From positions 62,001 through 126,000 of the forward strand of contig NZ_JAJSOK010000015.1 of assembly GCF_021283305.1 (NCBI RefSeq): a stretch of DNA of 64,000 nucleotides. The letters are read 5' to 3'. The DNA comes from Pseudonocardia kujensis (lineage in GTDB: Bacteria; Actinomycetota; Actinomycetes; Mycobacteriales; Pseudonocardiaceae). This document shows positions 59,201 through 64,000 of this stretch, piece by piece. Made by a program: the position numbers and the translations under genes. Each line of letters opens with the position of its first letter. Position 1 is the stretch's first letter. A model generated the notes under the pieces. The model did no database searches. It was given only the letters and a program-made list of their open reading frames with translations, and was not told the DNA's origin.

Positions 59201-60869
59201 GCATCTCGTGTCCGCCGAGCAACCGGAGACCCGCTGGACCCAGCCGCTCCCGCTCGACGACGGGAGCCTGCTGGTCACCCGCCCGATCGACGCGCGGCAC
59301 CACCTCACCCTGGTCGACCCGGACGGAACGGCCCGGCTCCTCGGCGTTGTGGACGCGCAGGGGCTGCGGCTCGTCACCGGGCCTGCGAACGGCGGTGCGT
59401 CCGGTGACGCGCTGGGCTGGGCGTTCAGCACCGATCGGGACGGCACCACGGGACTCTGGCGGGTCGGCCCGGCGGGCCCCGTCGAGGTGGGCCGGGTACC
59501 CGGCGTCGTCCCCAGCAGCGCCTGGCTGGACTCCGCCGGCCGCTCGCTGGCCGTCGGGTGCCTGACCGACGGGCGGATGCGGCCGCTGGTGATCGACACG
59601 CTCGACGGTTCCACGCGGCCGTTGTCGGACCGGACCGACGAGGGGGTGCGGCCGCTGCTGTGCGCGCCGGAGACCGGGCTGCTGGTCGTCGGGCGGGGCG
59701 CGGACCGGCTCGGCTGGGCCGGCGACCACGGGCGGGGCCCGCTCACCTTCCCGGACGTGCTGCGCAGCACCGACGACCGCCGGGTGTGGCCGCTCGCGCT
59801 CGATCCGCGAGGACGGCGGGTGCTCCTGCAGCTCGACGAGCCCTGCCGGGCCCACCTCGCGGTCTACGAGCCGGGCACCGACGAGCTCGCGGCGGTCCCG
59901 GTGCCGCCCGGCGTGATCGGCGGTTCGGCGCACTGGGGCGAGGACGTCCTCCGGTTCCCGTTCACCGGGCCGGCCTCGCCACCCGGGCTGGCCGAGCTGA
60001 CCCCGCCGACGAGTGGCCGCTTCACCCTGCACCCCGACGGCGGGGGTCGCCCCCGGACGCCGGTGGAGCACACCGTCCTCACCGGGCCCGCCGGCCCGAT
60101 CGAGGCGGTCGTCCACGGGGACCGCGCGATCGCGCACGCGGTGGTGCTCGCCCTGCACGGCGGCCCGATCGGGGCCTGGCGGCTGTCCTACGACCCGTTG
60201 ATGCACGAGCTCGCCGACGCGGGGCTGCTGGTCGTCGCGCCGAACCTGCGCGGCGGATCGGGTTCCGGCCCCCGCGACGCGCACACCGGCCGGGGTGCCT
60301 GGGGCGGCCCGGACCTGGCCGACCTGCTCGCCCTCGCCCGCCACCTGGCCACCGACACCGGGGCACCGCTGCGCCTGCTCGGGGCGAGCTACGGGGCGTT
60401 CCTCGCCCTGCTGGCCGCCGGGGTCGAGCCCGGCCTGTGGTCGCACGTCGTCGCGGTGGCGCCGTTCGCCTCCGCACGGCGGCTGTATCCGGTGGCCGGG
60501 CCCGCGGTCCGGGCGATGCTGGACCGGCTCGACGGGCTGGCGCCGGTCGACGACGGGCTCGGTGAGCGTGACGTGACGCGGTTCGCCCCGGCGGTCACCG
60601 CCCGCGTCCTGCTCGCCCACGGCACCGCGGACGACGTGGTCCCCGTCTCCCAGGCGCGCGCCGTCCGCGACGCGCTGCTCGCCGCCGGGACCGCGCCGCG
60701 CTACCTCGAGTACCCCGGCGCGGGCCACGGCGTGCTCGACGACGCCGCCGCGCCCGATCTGCCGCGGACCGTGCTGGCCTTCCTGGCCGCCGGCCCCGGC
60801 CCCGGAACTTGCCGCGACCGCGGCGAGACCCGTCCCGACGGTGGAGAGGGGGTGAAGGGGTGGAGGTGA
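56241..60869 (+). CDS. lanthipeptide synthetase (LanKC/LanL-type) fused to S9 prolyl oligopeptidase
   Basis: The 1542-residue protein joins five parts. Residues 1-240: LanKC-type lyase region with GWKLHLSATPRTIRAVLRG (Lys93). About 250-510: Ser/Thr kinase-like domain with Lys285 (TVVVKQG), LRDLSPTNVLVD (Asp387, Asn392) and VVVDLELAAV (Asp405, Glu407), the LanKC/LanL form of DFG. About 543-915: LanC cyclase with FAHGAAGIG (His741), HWCNGSSGIG (Cys800) and SACHGLAGNG (Cys845, His846); the last three are the expected zinc ligands. After a Pro-rich linker, about 952-1270 is beta-propeller-like and 1280-1525 an alpha/beta-hydrolase of family S9: GASYGAF (Ser1383), HGTADDVVP (Asp1464/1465), GAGHG (His1496). 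It should phosphorylate and dehydrate Ser/Thr in a precursor, add Cys thiols and probably cut off the leader. ATG 56241 has GAGGGGG upstream. The TGA overlaps the first precursor gene. Confidence 0.93.
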   Translation: MDVHGAGRAPLGWRRDVPRELGGRAARLWAPECPALGMARVGAAAQPSVRTEPADLTALVAELLPEPGWTLHRGTTWCTATPAGRLPRDAGWKLHLSATPRTIRAVLRGIVPCLAARRVAFKFAPDLAAVRLLGSRECDRAQAGKVVTVYPRDDEEFVALADELDAATQGLAGPRILSDRAYRTGGLVHYRYGAFDKPAELTADGVYRGVVVTPEGLAEPDRREPRYTPPTWVTCPIPQVEEGTAAPRAVLLGDRFTVRAALRHSTKGGIYLADDAVLGGTVVVKQGRAHAEADESGRDARDAIRHEAEMVRLLAPTGLVPRLLTTFTQDGDRFLVEEHLDRAPLRAWVAAHCRPGRGVPADAALAVARRLVLLLAEVHGRGVVLRDLSPTNVLVDAAGLPVVVDLELAAVAGARARRGGTPGYRAPEHDGPGPEPVAAPTEDRYALGCLFFLLATGSDPLLPADRPAGAAPSAPRLLAWVDAVARDHEAARALRPAITALLADDPRDRAPLSRVQRLLAPAAAAAPAVPGVSGPRRPAPDRARLLRDGLDHLLATMTPDRTDRLWPAGRRAAFDPAAVQHGAAGVLGTLTAALAGSADAQRGELRGAVATAAGWLRRRAAAEPRRLPGLYFGRSGTAWALHDAGAALGDPELVAAGVQMAAGIPIPRPVNPDVTHGLAGAGLTALHLWAATGIDALRERARRCADDLVAAAERDGGTVLWSVPPELDSELAGVRHYGFAHGAAGIGYFLLATGAATGDGRATELALAAADTLCDAAVLDDGAAWWPEAPGGRERLVHWCNGSSGIGTFLLRAWRIAGRERYAELAAAAAVAVHRARWLSLPSACHGLAGNGEFLLDAAALLDDRRLRERAEDLAEAAALRHCRREGRLLVADETGGDVVVDAGTGLAGVLRFLLRLERGGARAWMVDEVVDRPRPAISSTVPTPPAARPPKRLGFRFSLSGRHGACLVGSGGRHQVEAWSFDPPRQHLVSAEQPETRWTQPLPLDDGSLLVTRPIDARHHLTLVDPDGTARLLGVVDAQGLRLVTGPANGGASGDALGWAFSTDRDGTTGLWRVGPAGPVEVGRVPGVVPSSAWLDSAGRSLAVGCLTDGRMRPLVIDTLDGSTRPLSDRTDEGVRPLLCAPETGLLVVGRGADRLGWAGDHGRGPLTFPDVLRSTDDRRVWPLALDPRGRRVLLQLDEPCRAHLAVYEPGTDELAAVPVPPGVIGGSAHWGEDVLRFPFTGPASPPGLAELTPPTSGRFTLHPDGGGRPRTPVEHTVLTGPAGPIEAVVHGDRAIAHAVVLALHGGPIGAWRLSYDPLMHELADAGLLVVAPNLRGGSGSGPRDAHTGRGAWGGPDLADLLALARHLATDTGAPLRLLGASYGAFLALLAAGVEPGLWSHVVAVAPFASARRLYPVAGPAVRAMLDRLDGLAPVDDGLGERDVTRFAPAVTARVLLAHGTADDVVPVSQARAVRDALLAAGTAPRYLEYPGAGHGVLDDAAAPDLPRTVLAFLAAGPGPGTCRDRGETRPDGGEGVKGWR

Positions 60870-61012
60870 CCCGGGAGGTCGTGGCACTGGAGACGCTGCC
60901 GGAGAGCATGCCGACGGCGCTCTGCGGCGACTTCAACAACGAGATCGTCATCCAGGTGAACGTCGTCGCCTGCTACTACACCTGCAACGTCACGAATATC
61001 AACGAGGCGTGA
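60860..61012 (+). CDS. putative lanthipeptide precursor 1
   Basis: A 50-residue peptide from GTG 60860 (or 48 from GTG 60866, which forms a GTGA overlap with the synthetase stop). The leader contains VVALETLPESMPTAL; the LxxLPE motif recalls class IV leaders such as that of venezuelin. The C-terminal core has VVACYYTCNVTNINEA with CxxTCxxT at residues 38-45, plus one extra Cys22. It shares QxNxVxCxxTCNxT with precursor 2. Only two Thr lie in the core and none precedes the first core Cys at ring distance, so rings would have to form with Thr on the C-terminal side of Cys. The family assignment is inference from position and from the pair. Confidence 0.85.
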   Translation: MEVTREVVALETLPESMPTALCGDFNNEIVIQVNVVACYYTCNVTNINEA

Positions 61013-61065
61013 CCCGAAGCCCTCGCCGGCGGGGCGGGGACGAGATCCACGAGGAGAGGAAGCAC

Positions 61066-61221
61066 ATGTACACGACGCACACCGACGCCCTGCAGGAGCT
61101 GCCGGAGGGGCAGGCCACCGGCCTGTACTTCGACTGGGAGGACGTCATCTACCAGACGAACGACGTGGACTGCCACTTCACCTGCAACCTCACGGCCGTC
61201 AACAACGTGAGCGTCCACTGA
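61066..61221 (+). CDS. putative lanthipeptide precursor 2
   Basis: A 51-residue peptide from ATG 61066 with a strong GAGGAGAGGA site. The leader is MYTTHTDALQELPEGQATGL with the LxxLPE motif; the core part is DVIYQTNDVDCHFTCNLTAV and ends NNVSVH. CxxTCxxT lies at residues 36-43, matching precursor 1; Thr31 and Ser49 are extra hydroxyl residues. It is 53 bp downstream of precursor 1 and followed by a long hairpin, so both peptides would come from one short, abundant message end. Confidence 0.88.
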   Translation: MYTTHTDALQELPEGQATGLYFDWEDVIYQTNDVDCHFTCNLTAVNNVSVH

Positions 61222-61245
61222 CGCACCGGCCGCTCGCGGCCCGTT

Positions 61246-61299
61246 GCTGAACGAGGCGTGTGCGAGGGCGCCGTTACCGCCCTCGCACACGCCTTCAGC
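61246..61299 (+). terminator. long hairpin between precursors and ABC transporter genes
   Basis: AGGCGTGTGCGAGGGCG and CGCCCTCGCACACGCCT pair perfectly over 17 bp around a 7-nt loop, and GCTGA/TCAGC extends the stem across a 3-nt bulge. It starts 25 bp after the precursor 2 stop. It should act as a terminator or attenuator, or protect the 3' end of the precursor message, so that transporter expression is lower. Confidence 0.88.
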
Positions 61300-61395
61300 A
61301 TCCCATCGCCCTGCCTCGCGGCGAGCGACCACCCGCACCCTCCGCGACGCCGCCATCCCGACCGGGCACGGCCCGGTCCGAGCCCGGGAGCGCCC

Positions 61396-63165
61396 ATGCG
61401 CCGATCCTCGGCGGAGCTCAGCGAGCCCCTCCAGCCGCCCGGGCCCACCGCCTCTCGGCTGTTGTGGGCCGCGGCGCGGCACACACCCGCCACCACGGTG
61501 GTCTCGATCGTGGCCGGTGTGCTCGCCGCAGCGAGCTCCCTCCTCGCACCCGCGGCCCTGGCCGCGGCCATCGACTCCGTGCTCGCACCGCGGGCCGGCG
61601 CCGTTCCGTCCGCGGCCGTGCTGCTCCTGCTCGCCGTCGTGGGCACCGGGGTGGCGTCCGCCGCCCTCGGCGCCCTGGCGACGACCACGGGGGTCGCCCG
61701 GAGCACCGCATGGCTCCGTCGGCGGGGAGTGGCGGGCCTGCTCGCCCGGGGCTTCTCCGGGTCCGCGGACATCCCGGCCGGAGACGCGACCGCCCGCCTG
61801 ACCGGGATCGCCGCGGCCGCCGGACGGGTGCCGGCGATGACCGTCGGGGTGCTGACCGGGCTGCTCGTCGCCGTGGTCGCGCTGGTCGCGCTCGCCCTCG
61901 TCGACGTGTGGACCGCGGCGGCGGTGCTGACGCTGGTGCCGGTGGGCGTCCTGCTCGCCCGCCGGTTCGCCCGCCGGACCGTCGCCGCCTTCACCGACTA
62001 CCAGCAGACCCAGGCCGCGGTGGCGGCCCGGCTCACCGACGCGCTCGCGGGGCGCCGGACCATCCGCGCCAGCGGCACCGTCGACGCCGAGATCACCCGG
62101 GTGCTCGCCCCGCTGCCCGCCCTGCGCGCGGCGGGCGCACGCTTCTGGGCGCAGCAGCGTGATCTCGGCTGGTCCTTCGCCCTGCTCGCCCCGGTGGTGC
62201 GGATCGTGGTGCTGGCGGTGGCCGGCCTCGGCGTGGCGCAGGGGCGGTCGACCGTCGGGGACGCGGTTGCCGCCGTCGGCTACGCCGAGCTCGTGCTCAA
62301 CGGGGCACGGGCGGTGGACACCGTCCTGGAGATCGCGCAGTGCCGCGCGGCCGCGGCCCGCCTCGCCGCGATCGCCGACCGGCCCGCGCCGGGCCCGGCT
62401 CCCGGACCACGGCAGCCCGGCCCGGCCGACGGCCCCGGCCGCGCGCGGCTGTCCGGCGTGACCGTCCGGCTCGGCGGCCGCACCGTCCTGGAGGACGTGA
62501 GCCTGTTGCTCGTGCCGGGCGGCTGCACCGCGGTCGTGGGCGCGTCCGGCGCGGGCAAGACCGTGCTGGTCGGACTGCTCGGTGGGCTGTACCGCCCGGA
62601 CGAGGGGGTCGTGCTCGTCGACGGCCGCTCGATCGGCGAGCTCGACGCGGCCACCCTCCGGCAGACCGTCGCCTACGCCTTCGAACGCCCCGCGCTGCCC
62701 GGCGCGACCCTCGCCGAGGCGATCGGGTACGGCCGACCGGACGCCGACGACCTGACCATCGCCGACGCGGCGCGGGCCGCCCGTGCCGACGGATTCGTGG
62801 ACATGCTCCCGCTCGGGTACCGCACACCCCCGGCCGACGCCCCGCTCTCCGGGGGCGAGCTCCAGCGGCTCGGCCTGGCCCGGGCGGTGGCGCAGGACGC
62901 CCGCATCACGGTCGTCGACGACGCCACCGCGAGCCTCGACAGCGCCACGGAGGCCGAGGTCGAGCAGGCGCTCGCGACCGTGCTGCGAGGGCGCACGCGG
63001 CTGATCGTCACCCGGAAGGCGCCGACCGCGGCGGCGGCGGACCGCGTCGTCTGGCTGCACGAGGGCCGGATCAGGGCCCATGCCCCGCACGCCGAGCTGT
63101 GGGCGGACGGTGAGTACCGGGCGCTGTTCGTGCCGGCCGGCGCCGCGACGGCGGTGACGTCGTGA
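61396..63165 (+). CDS. ABC half-transporter with degenerate ATPase motifs
   Basis: The 589-residue protein has an N-terminal six-helix exporter domain (about 20-315; LLWAAARHTPATTVVSIVAG, LVAVVALVALALVDVWTAAA) and an ATPase domain: Walker A VVGASGAGKTVL (Lys388), signature LSGGELQRLGLARAVA, Walker B ITVVDDATASLDS. The usual catalytic Glu after Walker B is Asp509, and the H-loop His is replaced (IVTRKAPTA, Arg540). This is the pattern of the weak half of a heterodimeric exporter. It likely exports the modified peptide together with the next protein. ATG 61396 has GGGAG upstream; the open frame before it has no conserved content. Confidence 0.9.
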   Translation: MRRSSAELSEPLQPPGPTASRLLWAAARHTPATTVVSIVAGVLAAASSLLAPAALAAAIDSVLAPRAGAVPSAAVLLLLAVVGTGVASAALGALATTTGVARSTAWLRRRGVAGLLARGFSGSADIPAGDATARLTGIAAAAGRVPAMTVGVLTGLLVAVVALVALALVDVWTAAAVLTLVPVGVLLARRFARRTVAAFTDYQQTQAAVAARLTDALAGRRTIRASGTVDAEITRVLAPLPALRAAGARFWAQQRDLGWSFALLAPVVRIVVLAVAGLGVAQGRSTVGDAVAAVGYAELVLNGARAVDTVLEIAQCRAAAARLAAIADRPAPGPAPGPRQPGPADGPGRARLSGVTVRLGGRTVLEDVSLLLVPGGCTAVVGASGAGKTVLVGLLGGLYRPDEGVVLVDGRSIGELDAATLRQTVAYAFERPALPGATLAEAIGYGRPDADDLTIADAARAARADGFVDMLPLGYRTPPADAPLSGGELQRLGLARAVAQDARITVVDDATASLDSATEAEVEQALATVLRGRTRLIVTRKAPTAAAADRVVWLHEGRIRAHAPHAELWADGEYRALFVPAGAATAVTS

Positions 63166-64000
63166 GCGGCGCGGCGGCGCTCCCGACCGGACCGACCGGG
63201 CCGACCACCCCGGTGGCGCTGCTGCGGGCCGGGATGCGCGGTACCCGCCGGGCCTGGGTCGGACTCGCCGTGTTCAGCGTGTGCGAGGGGGTGCCGGCCG
63301 TCGTGACCGGGCGGTTGGTGGCCACCGCGCTCGACGACGGCTTCCTCGCCGACCGGCCCGGGCTCGGGGTCGCCCTGCTGGGGGCGCTCCTCGCCCTGGC
63401 CCTGTGCGGGGCCCTGGCCACCCGGCAGATCGTGCCGCGGGTCGCCCGCATCGCGGAGGCCCAGCGCGACCACCTCGTCCGGCACGTGGTGGCGGCGACC
63501 CTGCGCAGCGCCGTCGCCGGCACCGCCCCGGGACACGACGGCGGCGACGCGGCCGCCGTCGCCCGGCTCACCGGGCAGGTGGAGAGCGTGCGCCTCACCG
63601 GCGCCGCCCTGCTGCGCACGGCCCGGGGGGTCGCCGTCGGGCTGGTGGCGGGCGTGGCCGGCCTCGCCCTGCTCTCCCCGGTGCTGCTCGCCCTCGTGGT
63701 CCCGCCGCTGGTCGCGGCCCTGCTCCTGTTCGCCCTGCTGCTGCGGCCGCTGGCCCGCCGTCAGCGGCGCACCGTCCTGGCCGAGGAGGCGATCGCCACC
63801 GAGACCGCCGGGGTCCTCTTCGGCCTGCGCGACGTGCTGGCCTGCCAGGCCGGCGACCGCGCCGCGGACGTCCTGCACGAGCGCATCGACGAGCAGGTCG
63901 CCGCCACCCGCGCCCTCGGGCGCGCCTCCGTGACCCGGGTCCTGATCGTCGCGCTCGGTGCCCAGGTGCCGCTGGCGGCCCTGCTCCTGGCGGGCCCACT
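63162..64000 (+). CDS. second ABC half-transporter, cut by the window end
   Basis: GTG 63162 overlaps the stop of the first ABC gene (GTGA). The open frame runs to the window end (279 codons): VSGAAALPTGPTGPTTPVAL, then ABC exporter helices (AWVGLAVFSVCEGVPAVVTG, LGVALLGALLALALCGALAT, GVAVGLVAGVAGLALLSPVL) and the charged coupling stretch RRQRRTVLAEEAIATETAGV. Only the membrane domain is visible; the ATPase domain lies beyond the edge. It probably forms the heterodimer with the preceding gene product. Confidence 0.88.
   Translation, partial: MSGAAALPTGPTGPTTPVALLRAGMRGTRRAWVGLAVFSVCEGVPAVVTGRLVATALDDGFLADRPGLGVALLGALLALALCGALATRQIVPRVARIAEAQRDHLVRHVVAATLRSAVAGTAPGHDGGDAAAVARLTGQVESVRLTGAALLRTARGVAVGLVAGVAGLALLSPVLLALVVPPLVAALLLFALLLRPLARRQRRTVLAEEAIATETAGVLFGLRDVLACQAGDRAADVLHERIDEQVAATRALGRASVTRVLIVALGAQVPLAALLLAGP

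Noticed and set aside
59501..59512. Another CGGGTACCCG palindrome in the synthetase gene
   Set aside because: It lies in the middle of the coding sequence, far from any start codon.
56181..60887. 1568-codon minus-strand open frame opposite the synthetase
   Set aside because: It is the antisense shadow of a high-GC gene: Gly/Arg/Pro-rich, no domain motifs, while the plus strand has every catalytic motif in order.
1..64000. tRNA, rRNA, insertion sequences or phage genes
   Set aside because: I looked for transposase motifs, terminal repeats and tRNA-like cloverleafs and saw none; gene order looks like ordinary chromosome up to the peptide cluster.

Overview
The DNA is very GC-rich and uses GTG, TTG and CTG starts freely. 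Almost all genes are packed with ATGA, GTGA or TGATG overlaps. The gene content (F420-type luciferase-like oxidoreductase, MprF-like DUF2156 protein, SepIVA, actinobacterial pyruvate carboxylase, the order coaD-sepIVA-ParA-DUF177-rpmF-rnc-mutM) points to an actinobacterial chromosome, most likely Pseudonocardiaceae and possibly Pseudonocardia. That placement is inference from content, not from a marker gene.

Layout. 1-8.4 kb: stress-flavoured and housekeeping genes: YbdK-type ligase (cut by the window edge), DUF3040, F420 oxidoreductase, HAD hydrolase, ATP-dependent DNA ligase, MprF-like protein, EamA transporter, a second luciferase-like oxidoreductase, then a DUF1990 protein and a small membrane protein. 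8.4-13.2 kb: second DUF1990 protein, fasciclin lipoprotein, a small orphan, a broken RskA anti-sigma remnant, M24 peptidase, ACR3-like carrier, ABM monooxygenase. 13.4-17.5 kb: aromatic-acid transporter plus benzoylformate-decarboxylase-like enzyme, a 22-bp tandem repeat array, and a divergent MarR/cupin pair around a palindrome. 17.5-22.7 kb: DoxX, GNAT, lactate permease, P450-ferredoxin pair, DinB. 22.7-29.8 kb: glycolate oxidase glcDEF, an IclR regulator and malate synthase G, which together turn glycolate into malate through glyoxylate. 29.8-37.6 kb: MFS transporter with a broken GNAT gene behind it, then a full mnhABCDEFG cation/proton antiporter operon with two translationally chained mini-ORFs. 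37.6-55.3 kb: gamma carbonic anhydrase, ung, rpmB, FakA-like protein, recG, pyruvate carboxylase, rsmD, coaD, sepIVA, ParA-like ATPase, DUF177, rpmF, rnc, mutM and selenium-binding protein.

56.2 kb to the window end is the most interesting region: a lanthipeptide-type cluster. One 1542-residue protein carries lyase, kinase, zinc-type LanC cyclase and a complete S9 prolyl-oligopeptidase domain in one chain. The first of two precursor peptides overlaps its stop codon. The peptides share an LPE leader motif and a CxxTCxxT core. A long hairpin follows, then two ABC half-transporter genes, the second cut by the window end. Modification, leader removal and export therefore seem to be encoded together, with the protease fused to the synthetase.

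Two patterns run across the window. Four genes have GGGTAC exactly 9 nt before the start codon, as expected for leaderless transcripts from a sigma-B/F-type promoter. Three intergenic arrays of the same 22-bp repeat each lie just downstream of a stop codon.
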